From: Streptomyces palmae
GTDB lineage: Bacteria; Actinomycetota; Actinomycetes; Streptomycetales; Streptomycetaceae
Assembly: GCF_004684805.1 (NCBI RefSeq)
Contig: NZ_SRID01000028.1
Coordinates: 1-33,388, forward strand
Direction: 5' to 3'
Length of the DNA: 33,388 nucleotides
Part shown: in pieces, positions 1 through 7,834 of the stretch
Layout: every line of letters starts with the position of its first letter
How positions within the stretch are numbered: position 1 is the first letter of the stretch
The notes under the pieces: model-generated
Told to the model about the DNA's origin: nothing
Databases searched by the model: none
The model's input: only the letters and a program-made list of their open reading frames with translations
Translations under genes and position numbers: made by a program

Positions 1-24
1 GGTCGAGGGCGGGCGGGCGGCTTC

Positions 25-30
25 TATAGT
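25..30 (+). promoter_or_regulatory. Candidate -10 box for the DUF4307 gene
   Basis: A TATAGT hexamer fits the actinobacterial -10 consensus and would give a leader of roughly 46 bases before the ATG at 83. The matching -35 would lie at the very edge of the window and is not recognisable, so this is only a candidate. Confidence 0.3.
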
Positions 31-82
31 GACCGAAACCAGGGACGAAAAATTCCGAGTGCCCGGGCCAAGGAGGACGATC

Positions 83-490
83 ATGGCGACGGTACGAGCC
101 GGCGTGCCGGACGGCCGCTACGGTCGGTCCGCCGATGAGCGCACCGACCGTTCCCTCAAGATCGTCGGCATGGTCCTCGGTGTCGCGCTGACCGCGATGA
201 TCGGCTGGTTCGGCTACTCCTACATCAGTGGTCAGGACGTCACCGGACGGGTGATCGGTTTCCAGGTGGTCTCGGACCACGCCGTCAAGGTCCATCTCGA
301 GGTCCACAAGGACGAGGGCACGACAGGGGTCTGCACCCTGCGTTCGGTCTCCGAGGACGGCGCCGAGGTCGGCTTCAAGGACTTCACCTTCGACCAGCGG
401 CAGAAGCAGGTGGACAAGGTGGTCACGCTCCGCACCACGGCGCGCGCCACCACAGCCGAGCTGGTGGGCTGCAAGTCCTCCGGCAGCTGA
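83..490 (+). CDS. DUF4307 domain-containing membrane protein
   Basis: This encodes 135 residues with one membrane segment at about 25-48 and an extracytoplasmic domain of about 85 residues after it. That layout, and its place just upstream of greA, match the actinobacterial DUF4307 family, whose biochemical function is unknown. The ATG at 83 is chosen because AAGGAGG lies 7 bases upstream; an in-frame GTG at 29 would add 18 residues without a good ribosome site. Two cysteines (about 84 and 130) sit in the exported part and could form a disulfide. In other Streptomyces the gene is usually divergent from mca, which would lie just left of the window (from memory of gene order, not seen here). 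Confidence 0.85.
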   Translation: MATVRAGVPDGRYGRSADERTDRSLKIVGMVLGVALTAMIGWFGYSYISGQDVTGRVIGFQVVSDHAVKVHLEVHKDEGTTGVCTLRSVSEDGAEVGFKDFTFDQRQKQVDKVVTLRTTARATTAELVGCKSSGS

Positions 491-701
491 GCCGCGGGGG
501 CCGCGGCACGGCCCCCGGCACTCCCGGGCGGTCGGCGCCCGCACCCGTTTCGCCCGCCGGGGCGCACAGGCCGGTGCACGTCATACGGCCGGGGCGTACC
601 CAGGCGATCGATACGTCGCCCTCCTCCCGCTTTGCCTCCGGAATTGTTAGGCTCGTGGTTTCGCCCGGCTTCGAAGGCGCACCCTTCTGAGTAGGGCGTT
701 C

Positions 702-738
702 ATTTGTATTCCCAGCACCGTTGTATTCCCCAGCACCG
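702..738 (+). repeat. 17/18-bp tandem repeat in the greA leader
   Basis: Two consecutive near-identical units reading TTGTATTCCC(C)AGCACCG lie directly before the greA ribosome site. They differ by one inserted C. They are in the transcribed leader or the promoter of greA and could be a slippage product or a bound site. Confidence 0.6.
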
Positions 739-751
739 ACGAGGAGCACCT

Positions 752-1249
752 GTGACCCAGACCAGCGAGAACGTCACCTGGCTGACCCAGGAGGCGTACG
801 ACCAGCTCAAGGCCGAGCTGGAGTATCTGTCGGGTCCCGCACGTATCGAGATCGCGAAGAAGATCGAGGCTGCCCGCGAGGAAGGCGACCTGCGGGAGAA
901 CGGCGGGTACCACGCTGCCAAGGAAGAGCAGGGCAAGCAGGAGCTCCGGGTGCGCCAGCTGACCCAGCTGCTGCAGAAGGCGAAGGTCGGCGAGGCGCCG
1001 GCGGACACCGGTGTGGTGGCCCCGGGCATGGTCGTCACCATCGCCTTCGACGGCGACCCGGACGACACCCTCACCTTCCTGCTGGCCTCCCGCGAGTACG
1101 CGAGCTCGGACATCGAGACCTACTCCCCGCAGTCCCCGCTCGGCACGGGGGTGAACGGCAAGAAGGTCGGCGAGGACGCCTCCTACGAGCTGCCGAACGG
1201 CAAGACCGCCATGGTGCGGGTACTGGCCGCGAAGCCCTACCAGAGTTAG
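752..1249 (+). CDS. greA: Transcription elongation factor GreA
   Basis: GreA enters the secondary channel of RNA polymerase and stimulates cleavage of the nascent RNA in backtracked complexes, rescuing arrest. The 165-residue protein has the N-terminal coiled-coil hairpin (about 14-85) with the acidic tip in GDLRENGGYHAAKEEQ; D46 and E49 correspond to the two catalytic acidic residues. The C-terminal FKBP-like domain follows (about 90-165). Length is a little above the E. coli protein (158), as usual in actinobacteria. The GTG at 752 is chosen because GAGGAG lies 5 bases upstream; the in-frame ATG at 704 lies inside the tandem repeat and would add a non-conserved tail. The gene is convergent with ilvA and shares a hairpin terminator. 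Confidence 0.96.
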   Translation: MTQTSENVTWLTQEAYDQLKAELEYLSGPARIEIAKKIEAAREEGDLRENGGYHAAKEEQGKQELRVRQLTQLLQKAKVGEAPADTGVVAPGMVVTIAFDGDPDDTLTFLLASREYASSDIETYSPQSPLGTGVNGKKVGEDASYELPNGKTAMVRVLAAKPYQS

Positions 1250-1300
1250 TCGAGCCCCCTCCAGGGCCGCTCGGAAGCCGGCCCAGCCGGCCACCGTACG

Positions 1301-1330
1301 AAGCCCCCGGTGCCGGTGTACCGGGGGCTT
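1301..1330. terminator. Bidirectional terminator between greA and ilvA
   Basis: AAGCCCCCGGT (1301-1311) pairs perfectly with ACCGGGGGCTT (1320-1330) around an 8-base loop, followed by TTGTCGTTT on the plus strand. It lies between two convergent genes and can serve both. Confidence 0.85.
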
Positions 1331-1363
1331 TGTCGTTTCCGGAAGTCGGAGGGGCGGCGAGGG

Positions 1364-2626
1364 TCAGGGCATCACGGTGTAGCCCGCCTCGGCCAGGGCC
1401 TTGGTCACCTCCGCGCAGTGTTCCGGCCCCTGGGTCTCCAGGTGCAGCTCCACCTCGGCCTCGGTGATCCCCAGCCGCGGGTCGGTCCGTACATGGCTGA
1501 TGTCCAGGACGTTGGCGTCCGCCACGGTCAGCACCCCCAGCAGCGTGGCGAGCGCGCCCGGCCGGTCGGTCAGCCGCAGTCTGAGCGAGAGGTAGCGGCC
1601 CGCCGCCGCCATCCCGTGCCGCAGGATCCGCTGGAGCAGCAGGGGGTCCACATTGCCGCCGGACAGCACCGCCACCACCGGCCCCTCGAACGCCTCGGGC
1701 TCCACCAGCAGCGCCGCCACCGGGCTCGCCCCGGCGGGTTCGACCACCAGCTTGGCCCGCTCCATGCAGAGCAGCACGGCGCTGGAGAGCGCGTCCTCGG
1801 AGACCGTGCGGACCTCGTCCACGAGATCGCGGATCAGGGCGAACGGCAGCTCCCCGGGCCGTCCCACCCTGATGCCGTCCGCCATGGTGACCGGGGCCTC
1901 GATGGACACCGGGTGCCCGGCGGCCAGCGAGGGCGGATAGGAGGCGGAGCCCGCGGCCTGCACGCCCACGACCCGTACCTCGGGCCGCAGCGACTTCACC
2001 GCCAGCGCGATGCCGGCCGCCAGACCGCCACCGCCGACCCCCACCACCACGGTGCGCGCCTGGGGGCACTGCGCCAGGATCTCCAGGCCCACCGTGCCCT
2101 GGCCCGCGATCACGTCCGGGTGGTCGAAGGGGTGGATGAAGACCGCGCCGGTCCGCTGGGCGTACTCCTTGGCCGCCCGCAGCGTCTCGTCCACCACATG
2201 CCCGTGCAGCCGCACCTCGGCGCCGTACTCCCGGGTGGCGGCGATCTTGGGCAGTGGGGCCCCGGTCGGCATGAACACGGTCGAGCGCACTCCCAGCAGC
2301 GAGGCCGCCAGGGCCACCCCCTGGGCGTGGTTCCCGGCGCTGGCCGCGACCACCCCGGCGGCCCGCTCCGCGGGGCCGAGCCCGGCGATGCGCACATAGG
2401 CGCCGCGTACCTTGAAGGAGCCGGTGCGCTGGAGGTTCTCGCACTTGAAGTGCACCGGGGCGCCGATCAGCCGGGTCAGGAACCGGTTGCCCTCCAGCGC
2501 CGTGGTGCGGGCGACGCCCCGCAGTATCCGCTGCGCCGCCCGCACCTGGTCGAGGCTGACGGCGGGCTGCTGGGCGTGCGGGACGGCGGCCGGTGCCCCG
2601 GCCCCGTCACCAAGTCGTGCGGCCAT
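1364..2626 (-). CDS. ilvA: Threonine ammonia-lyase (threonine deaminase)
   Basis: This PLP enzyme converts threonine to 2-oxobutanoate and ammonia, the entry to isoleucine synthesis. The 420-residue protein has the fold-type II PLP motif GSFKVRGA with Schiff-base lysine K72, the SAGNHAQG substrate loop (96-103), the tetraglycine phosphate loop VGGGGLAAG (197-205), and one C-terminal ACT-like domain (about 343-420). A single ACT domain and this length fit the shorter enzyme class in actinobacteria rather than the 514-residue E. coli IlvA, so a catabolic role is possible. The start at 2626 is chosen because a longer reading frame to 2749 has a non-conserved, proline-arginine-rich front. The MarR gene starts divergently about 145 bases away. 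Confidence 0.93.
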   Translation of the reverse strand: MAARLGDGAGAPAAVPHAQQPAVSLDQVRAAQRILRGVARTTALEGNRFLTRLIGAPVHFKCENLQRTGSFKVRGAYVRIAGLGPAERAAGVVAASAGNHAQGVALAASLLGVRSTVFMPTGAPLPKIAATREYGAEVRLHGHVVDETLRAAKEYAQRTGAVFIHPFDHPDVIAGQGTVGLEILAQCPQARTVVVGVGGGGLAAGIALAVKSLRPEVRVVGVQAAGSASYPPSLAAGHPVSIEAPVTMADGIRVGRPGELPFALIRDLVDEVRTVSEDALSSAVLLCMERAKLVVEPAGASPVAALLVEPEAFEGPVVAVLSGGNVDPLLLQRILRHGMAAAGRYLSLRLRLTDRPGALATLLGVLTVADANVLDISHVRTDPRLGITEAEVELHLETQGPEHCAEVTKALAEAGYTVMP

Positions 2627-2771
2627 GGTCCAAGTCTCGCAGCTCACACCCGTCACAGCGGCGTCGACAGGATCCGTGGGACGGCTTTCCCCAGCCCGCG
2701 TACGGGGCGGGCCGCAGCCGCGTACGCTGGGCCCCAACCCCTCAACCACCGCATGAAGTGAGCCTCAGGCC

Positions 2772-3272
2772 ATGCCCACGCCTTCGGACATGACGACACC
2801 ACCCGACACGAACGTTCTCGACGCCCTCCAGCACCAGGTGGCCGTCTTCGCCCGCCGCGCGGAACAGACCCGGCTCGGCGGTCTCGGCCAGGCCCGCAAC
2901 TCCATGGACCGCGCCGCGTACCTGCTGCTCAACAGGCTTTCACAGGAGGGCCCGATGGGAGTCAAGGCGCTCGCGGCGGGCATGGGGATCGACTCCTCCA
3001 CGGTCACCCGCCAGGTCGCCCCGCTGGTCGACTCCGGCATGGTCAAGCGCACCTCGCACCCCGAGGACGGCCGTGCCGTGGTCCTCCAGCTGTCCCCGCG
3101 CGGCCGCGCCCGGTTGGAGGAAGTCCGTTCCTCCCGGCGGGAGTTGATGGGTGTGGTGACCGAGGAGTGGACAGCGGAGGAGCGGAATCTCTTCTGCGAG
3201 TTGCTGACCCGTTTCAACCAGTCACTGTCCGCCGTGCACAACGCGCTGCCGCAGACCGCTCCCGCCTCTTGA
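2772..3272 (+). CDS. MarR family transcriptional regulator
   Basis: This 166-residue protein has the MarR winged-helix fold. The helix-turn-helix runs over about 61-92 (VKALAAGMGIDSSTVTRQV), followed by the wing RTSHPEDGRAVVLQLSPRG at 93-111, which contains the conserved DxR. Dimerisation helices flank it at both ends. A start at the ATG at 2790 is an alternative, since neither has a strong ribosome site. It lies divergent to ilvA and upstream of a sigma-like gene, so its targets cannot be deduced from position alone. The ligand is unknown. Confidence 0.88.
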   Translation: MPTPSDMTTPPDTNVLDALQHQVAVFARRAEQTRLGGLGQARNSMDRAAYLLLNRLSQEGPMGVKALAAGMGIDSSTVTRQVAPLVDSGMVKRTSHPEDGRAVVLQLSPRGRARLEEVRSSRRELMGVVTEEWTAEERNLFCELLTRFNQSLSAVHNALPQTAPAS

Positions 3273-3318
3273 CCCAGCGCCGTCGCCTGTCGTGTCCTGT
3301 GGGGACAGGGGAGGCACG

Positions 3319-4101
3319 GTGCACGAGCGGCGGGCAGCACGGGAGCGCCGCCGGGCCCGCGAATTCGAGGCATTCGTCGCGGGCGCCGGGGGTCGATTAC
3401 TGCATGTCGCCGCACTGCTCACGGCGGAGCCCGCGGACGCCTGCCCGGCCGCCGAGCGGCTGCTGTCCCACGCGCTGACCGTGACCTACGCGGGCTGGGA
3501 CCGGATGCGCGGCGAGGATCCCTACGACCGCGCCCGCCAGGAACTCGCCGCCCGCTTCGCCCGCACCGCCTGGCGTTACCGCGAGCCCCGCTGGGCACGG
3601 GGCCGGGGACACCAGGAGGCCGGCGGAGGGCAGCCGGGGAGTGCGGGCCGGTGGCTGTCCCGGCTCCCCGGCCGACTCGGGGCCCGTCTCGCGGAGTGGT
3701 GGGCGAGCCGGAGTACGGCCCGGTCCGGCCGTGGGCCCGCGGCCCGGCTGGGGGCCCGTCTCACGGAGTGGTGGGGGGACCGGCTCGCGCTCCGGCGCCT
3801 GACGTGGTCCAGGGGTCCGCGAACGGCCTGGTCGGGGGGTGGGCGGCTGGACCTGCTCACCCCGCATGAGCGGCTGGTGCTGGTGCTCCGGCTGCACGAG
3901 GGCATCGCCGAGGAGCAGACCGCGGCACTGCTCGGGCTCCCCCAGGACCGGGTGCGCGCGGTGTGCACCCGCGCGGTGACGGCCCTGCTGCACACCGCCC
4001 GCGACCAGGCCGGGGCGGGCGTACGGGCCCGTCGGCCGCGGGCCGGCGACACCTCGGCCGCCTCCCCGGGACCGGCCGCGTCCGAGGCGGCGGCGGGATG
4101 A
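3319..4101 (+). CDS. Degenerate RNA polymerase sigma factor-like protein
   Basis: The C-terminal part (about 177-228, LTPHERLVLVLRLHEGIAEEQTAALLG onward, shown here in overlapping pieces) reads as sigma-70 region 4, the -35-binding helix-turn-helix. The N-terminal 20-100 is reminiscent of a SigE-type region 2 but lacks clear core-binding motifs. Between them is a low-complexity Arg/Gly/Trp stretch with an internal duplication (RLGARLAEWW at 119-128, RLGARLTEWW at 143-152) that real ECF sigmas lack. The GTG at 3319 is chosen with a GGGGAG ribosome site; total length is 260 residues. Its stop overlaps the start of the next gene (ATGA), a common layout for a sigma/anti-sigma pair. It could be an active sigma, a decoy or a decaying one. 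Confidence 0.65.
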   Translation: MHERRAARERRRAREFEAFVAGAGGRLLHVAALLTAEPADACPAAERLLSHALTVTYAGWDRMRGEDPYDRARQELAARFARTAWRYREPRWARGRGHQEAGGGQPGSAGRWLSRLPGRLGARLAEWWASRSTARSGRGPAARLGARLTEWWGDRLALRRLTWSRGPRTAWSGGGRLDLLTPHERLVLVLRLHEGIAEEQTAALLGLPQDRVRAVCTRAVTALLHTARDQAGAGVRARRPRAGDTSAASPGPAASEAAAG

Positions 4102-4352
4102 GCCGCGCGGACCGCCGGGAGGACGAGGTGCGCCGGATGCTGGACCGGCCGCCCCGGCCCGCGGTGCCGCCCCGGCTGGCCGCGCTGGCGGCCGAACGCG
4201 GGCACCGGATCCTGCGGCGCCGGCGGGCGGCGCGGACCCTGGGCTGGTGGCTGCTGCTCACCGGGGTCGTGGCCTTCGCGGTCTGGGCGGCGATCGTCGA
4301 GCCCTGGCACGCGGCCCCGGTGGACACCACCCCTCACGTGGAGGGGTGGTGA
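4098..4352 (+). CDS. Small one-TM protein coupled to the sigma-like gene
   Basis: This encodes 84 residues: a basic, proline-rich cytoplasmic N-terminus (1-46), one membrane helix at about 47-67 (GWWLLLTGVVAFAVWAAIV) and a short outside tail. The ATG at 4098 overlaps the upstream stop by four bases, so the two genes are translationally coupled. Position and topology resemble a minimal membrane-bound anti-sigma factor, but no ZAS-type zinc motif (HxxxCxxC) is present. The role as a partner of the sigma-like protein is inference only. Confidence 0.6.
   Translation: MSRADRREDEVRRMLDRPPRPAVPPRLAALAAERGHRILRRRRAARTLGWWLLLTGVVAFAVWAAIVEPWHAAPVDTTPHVEGW
4325..4351. terminator. Hairpin at the end of the one-TM gene, facing metB
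   Basis: CACCACCCCTC (4325-4335) and GAGGGGTGGTG (4341-4351) form a perfect 11-bp stem with a 5-base loop. It overlaps the last codons and stop of the plus-strand gene and lies about 40 bases beyond the end of metB on the other strand. No U-tract follows, as is common in Streptomyces. Confidence 0.7.
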
Positions 4353-4388
4353 ACCCGGGGGCGTACCCCGTACCGGGCCCGCCGGGTG

Positions 4389-5558
4389 TCAGGCCAGTGC
4401 CTGGGCGAGGTCCGCCAGCAGGTCGTCCACCGACTCGATGCCGACCGACAGCCGCACCAGGTCGGAGGGGACCTCCAGCGCGGAACCGGCCGCCGAGGCG
4501 TGGGTCATCCGGCCCGGGTGCTCGATCAGCGACTCCACACCGCCCAGCGACTCCCCGAGGGTGAACAGCTTGGCGCGGTTGCAGACCTCGACCGCCGCCT
4601 CCTCGCCGCCGGCCACCCGGAACGACACCATGCCGCCGAAGGAACGCATCTGCTTGGCCGCGATCTCGTGCCCGGGGTGGTCCGGCAGACCCGGGTAGTA
4701 GACCTGCGCGACCTTCTTGTGCGCGGTCAGCATCTCGGCCACCCGCTCGGCGTTGGCGCTGTGCCGGTCCATGCGGACGGCCAGCGTCTTGGTGCCGCGC
4801 ATCACCAGCCAGGCGTCGAACGGCCCGGCCACCGCGCCCATCGCGTTCTGGTGGTAGACCAGCTCCTCGCCGAGCGCGGCGTCGGAGGTCACCAGCGCGC
4901 CGCCGACGACGTCCGAGTGGCCGCCCATGTACTTGGTGGTGGAGTGCACCACCACATCGGCGCCCAGCGCCAGCGGCTGCTGGAGGTAGGGGCTGGCGAA
5001 GGTGTTGTCCACCACCAGGCGGGCGCCCCCGGCGTGCGCGATCTCCGCCACGGCGGTGATGTCGGTGATGCCCAGCAGCGGGTTGGAGGGCGTCTCCACC
5101 CACACGACCTTGGTGTTGGGGCGCAGCTCGGCGCGGACCGAGGCCGGGTCGGAGGTGTCGGCCACCGACCACTGGACGCCCCAGCGCTCCATGACCTTGG
5201 CGAACATCCGGAAGGTGCCGCCGTAGGCGTCGTTGGGGATCACCACGTGGTCGCCGGGGACCAGGACGGTGCGCAGCAGGCAGTCCTCGGCCGCGAGCCC
5301 GGAGGCGAAGGCGAGGCCGCGCCGGCCGCCCTCCAGGGCTGCCAGGTTCTCCTCCAGCGCGGTGCGCGTGGGGTTGGCGGAGCGGCTGTACTCGTAGCCG
5401 CCGCGCAGGCCGCCCACGCCGTCCTGCTTGTAGGTGGACACCTGGTAAATGGGGGTGACGACGGCGCCGGTGAGCGCGTCCGCCTCCTGCCCCGCGTGAA
5501 TGGCGAGCGTCTCGAAATTCTGCGACGCGTGCTGCTGGTGGTTCTGCTGGTCGGTCAT
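4389..5558 (-). CDS. metB: Cystathionine gamma-synthase
   Basis: This is a Cys/Met-metabolism PLP enzyme, 389 residues long. Cystathionine gamma-synthase joins cysteine to an activated homoserine on the way to methionine. Visible motifs are the YSRSANPTR phosphate-binding segment (57-65), the AFASGLAA segment (83-90), the DNTFASPYLQ cofactor loop (184-193) and the Schiff-base lysine K209 in STTKYMGGHSD. The family cannot be split safely by eye into gamma-synthase and gamma-lyase; gamma-synthase is preferred from the conserved Streptomyces neighbourhood beside msrA. The ATG at 5558 is chosen because the protein N-terminus (FETLAIHAGQE) starts soon after; upstream codons are not conserved-looking. 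Confidence 0.88.
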   Translation of the reverse strand: MTDQQNHQQHASQNFETLAIHAGQEADALTGAVVTPIYQVSTYKQDGVGGLRGGYEYSRSANPTRTALEENLAALEGGRRGLAFASGLAAEDCLLRTVLVPGDHVVIPNDAYGGTFRMFAKVMERWGVQWSVADTSDPASVRAELRPNTKVVWVETPSNPLLGITDITAVAEIAHAGGARLVVDNTFASPYLQQPLALGADVVVHSTTKYMGGHSDVVGGALVTSDAALGEELVYHQNAMGAVAGPFDAWLVMRGTKTLAVRMDRHSANAERVAEMLTAHKKVAQVYYPGLPDHPGHEIAAKQMRSFGGMVSFRVAGGEEAAVEVCNRAKLFTLGESLGGVESLIEHPGRMTHASAAGSALEVPSDLVRLSVGIESVDDLLADLAQALA

Positions 5559-5612
5559 GTGCCCGAGCGTAATGCCCGGCGGCGCTCCCGGACGGTGACT
5601 GGCGTGCATACG

Positions 5613-5642
5613 CTGTACTGCGAGCAGCTGTACCGCGAGCAG
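5613..5642 (+). repeat. 15-bp tandem direct repeat in the metB divergent promoter region
   Basis: Two adjacent 15-mers, CTGTACTGCGAGCAG (5613-5627) and CTGTACCGCGAGCAG (5628-5642), differ at one base. They lie between the divergent metB and the membrane protein gene, where a regulator of either could bind. They also read in frame as a repeated LY(C/R)EQ, but no start or ribosome site supports translation there. Confidence 0.6.
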
Positions 5643-5765
5643 GCGCGCGACCACGGGCTGCGGGCGTGCCCCGGGGCGCGTTCCCGCGCCCGGCGGCACG
5701 CACGCGGCACGGCGGCCCACCACACCAGCACGGCTACCGCTCACGGGGACAGGTCAGGTCAGGTC

Positions 5766-6863
5766 ATGGAACTACTCGTCATCCTCATCGGCATCGTCAT
5801 GGTCGGGGGGGTGCTGATCGTGCCCGCCATCCGGCGGCGGCGCGACGGGGGCGGGTCGACCCGCGGCGCCCGGCCGGCCCATGACCTCGGCGCGTACGGC
5901 TTCCTGCCCCGGGAGCAGCTGGATCCGCGGCTGCCGGGGCCCGACCCGCAGCTGGTCGAGGCGCTGGACGAGATCTCGCGCACCGGTCAGTGGGAGCCGG
6001 CCGCCCGGCTGCTGGCGCTCACCGACGCGGCCTCCGAGCTGCGCTGGCAGCGCGTCCAGACGCTGGGCGGGGCAGCGGCGCACGAGCTGGCGCTCAACCC
6101 CGGCCAGGGCGGTGTGTGGCTGCGCAACTGGCGCGTCCAGGCCCCCAAGGACGCGGGTGGCGCGGCGGTGCACGCCCAGTTCCTGATCGCCCAGGCGCTG
6201 CGCGACCGGTCCTCCCAGGACTTCCGGATGATCATGGAGGAGGCCCGTACGGTGTGCGCCGAGGCGGCGCTGCTGGCCCCCGGCGACCCGGTCCCGCACA
6301 TCATCGAACTCCAGGTGGCCCTCGGCCTCGCCTACCGCGAGGCGGACTTCCAGGAGCTGTGGGCCAAGGTCAGCGGCCTGGCGCCGCACCACATGGGCGC
6401 GCACCTGGTCGCGCTGCGCTACTGGAGCGCGGACTGGCACGGTTCCCAGGACCAGGCCGAGGGCTTCGCCCGGGCCGCCGCCGGCGGCGCACCGGCCGGC
6501 AGCCTGCTGCCCGCCCTGCCGCTGTTCGCCGTCTTCGACCACCTCCCCGAGGCCAACCTGGTCCGCACCCTCTACCAGAGCGCCGTGGTCACCGACGCCA
6601 TCGAGGGCGCCCGCTTCGCCGCGCACCACGCCCCGGCCGACCATCCGGTGCTGCCGCACGTGCGCCATCTGCTCTCCTGGTTCCTGGTCCAGGCCGAGCG
6701 GTACGGCGAGGCCCTGGAGCAGCTGCGCCGGGTGGACGGGCACGTGGGCGCCGTCCCGTGGTCCTACGACCCGGACCCGGTCGGCGTGTACGTCGCCCAC
6801 CGCGCGCTCGCGGTAGCCGGCTGGGAGAGCCAGGGAGGCAGCCCGGCCCAGCTCCCCCACTGA
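5766..6863 (+). CDS. Membrane-anchored hypothetical protein with helical repeats
   Basis: The protein has 365 residues: an N-terminal membrane anchor (1-20), a basic stop-transfer run (RRRR, 23-26), and a long alpha-helical cytoplasmic domain rich in Ala, Leu and Trp. The domain has alternating amphipathic helices that resemble TPR-like solenoids (segments around 65-200 and 280-350), but no named domain is recognised. The ATG at 5766 begins the membrane segment directly; the reading frame is open far upstream, antisense to metB, but that part is a GC artefact. A run of overlapping GGTCA units stands where the ribosome site should be. Function unknown; it is a conserved Streptomyces protein in this gene order as far as I recall. 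Confidence 0.75.
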   Translation: MELLVILIGIVMVGGVLIVPAIRRRRDGGGSTRGARPAHDLGAYGFLPREQLDPRLPGPDPQLVEALDEISRTGQWEPAARLLALTDAASELRWQRVQTLGGAAAHELALNPGQGGVWLRNWRVQAPKDAGGAAVHAQFLIAQALRDRSSQDFRMIMEEARTVCAEAALLAPGDPVPHIIELQVALGLAYREADFQELWAKVSGLAPHHMGAHLVALRYWSADWHGSQDQAEGFARAAAGGAPAGSLLPALPLFAVFDHLPEANLVRTLYQSAVVTDAIEGARFAAHHAPADHPVLPHVRHLLSWFLVQAERYGEALEQLRRVDGHVGAVPWSYDPDPVGVYVAHRALAVAGWESQGGSPAQLPH

Positions 6864-7087
6864 TCGCTGCCGCGGGGTACGCCGACGGGGGCCGGCCGGG
6901 GGTCCGCCGCCGCGGGGGCACGCTGCCGGGGTCCGCCGCCGCGGGGCTCGCCGGGAGGGGCCGGCTACCGGCGGGGGAGATCGCCGGAGGGCCCGGCTGC
7001 CGCAGCCGCGTCGGAATGCCCCGCCGCTCCCGTACGTTCCCCTGACGAGGCAGTACGTCCGCCCGCCGCGCCCCGAGGAGTCCCGTG

Positions 7088-7747
7088 ATGCTGTTCAGCC
7101 GCCACAAGAACCATCTCCCCTCCGCCGAGGAGGCGCTGAAGGGCCGCGCAGAGCCGGGCTTCCCGGTCCCCGAGCGCCACACGGTCCTCGACCACCCGCT
7201 GGCCGGCCCCTACCCCGAGGGCCTGCTGGTGGCCGACTTCGGCCTGGGCTGCTTCTGGGGTGCCGAGCGGAAGTTCTGGCAGGCGCCCGGTGTGTGGACC
7301 ACCCTCGTCGGCTACCAGGGCGGCCACACCCCGCACCCGACCTACGAAGAGGTGTGCAGCGGTCTGACCGGCCACACCGAGGCGGTCCGCGTGGTCTTCG
7401 ACCCGGCCCTCACCTCGTACGAGGCCCTGCTCAAGCTCTTCTGGGAGTCCCACGACCCCACCCAGGGCTACCGCCAGGGCAATGACGTGGGCACCCAGTA
7501 CCGCTCCGCGATCCACACCCACTCCCCCGACCAGCAGCGTCAGGCCGAGGCGTCCCGCACCGCGTACCAGGCGGTCCTCACCGGCTCCGGCTACGGCGAC
7601 ATCACCACCGAGATCCTCCCCGCCGGCCCCTTCTACCCGGCCGAGCCGTACCACCAGCAGTACCTCGACAAGAACCCCGGCGGCTACTGCGGCATCGGCG
7701 GGACCGGGGTGTCCTGCCCGATCGGCGTCGCGAAGGCCGATGGCTGA
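7088..7747 (+). CDS. msrA: Peptide-methionine (S)-S-oxide reductase MsrA
   Basis: MsrA reduces the S-epimer of methionine sulfoxide, free or in proteins, repairing oxidative damage. The 219-residue protein has the catalytic motif GCFWGAE with nucleophile C55, the glutamate/tyrosine active-site residues in GYQGG and GTQYRS, and two C-terminal resolving-type cysteines, C201 (GYCGIGG) and C210 (VSCP). The ATG at 7088 is used; the GTG immediately before it (7085) is equally placed behind GAGGAG. The last 13 codons overlap one copy of a direct repeat whose second copy is at 9294-9332, so the 3' end may have been supplied by an inserted element. A strong terminator follows. Confidence 0.96.
   Translation: MLFSRHKNHLPSAEEALKGRAEPGFPVPERHTVLDHPLAGPYPEGLLVADFGLGCFWGAERKFWQAPGVWTTLVGYQGGHTPHPTYEEVCSGLTGHTEAVRVVFDPALTSYEALLKLFWESHDPTQGYRQGNDVGTQYRSAIHTHSPDQQRQAEASRTAYQAVLTGSGYGDITTEILPAGPFYPAEPYHQQYLDKNPGGYCGIGGTGVSCPIGVAKADG
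7682..7720 (+). repeat. Direct repeat copy 1 (msrA 3' end), att-like
   Basis: This 39-bp segment inside msrA matches 9294-9332 with a single mismatch; the inner 34 bp (7687-7720) are identical to 9299-9332. Beyond the core the two copies diverge at the DNA level but both continue to code CP(I/V)GVA. This is what a site-specific recombinase leaves when it integrates at the 3' end of a conserved gene. Confidence 0.85.
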
Positions 7748-7780
7748 GCCCTCTCGCATGAGGTCACGACCGCACTTCGG

Positions 7781-7815
7781 GCCCTGCTGACCGGTTCGTA
7801 TCCGGTCAGCGGGGC
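7781..7815 (+). terminator. msrA terminator
   Basis: GCCCTGCTGACCGG (7781-7794) pairs with CCGGTCAGCGGGGC (7802-7815), a 14-bp stem with one T-G wobble and a 7-base loop, followed by TTTG. It lies inside the repeat-bounded segment, just past the stop of intact msrA. Confidence 0.85.
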
Positions 7816-7834
7816 TTTGCGCGATCAGATCCCT

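Noticed and set aside
4386..5765. Very long open frame running through the metB region on the plus strand into the 5766 gene
   Set aside because: It is antisense to a clear PLP enzyme and exists only because of third-position GC bias; the real start is the membrane-segment ATG at 5766.
6899..6946. Two copies of a GGGGTCCGCCGCCGCGGGG-like word upstream of msrA
   Set aside because: It is low-complexity G/C sequence in a short intergenic gap with no supporting motif; too weak to call as a regulatory site.
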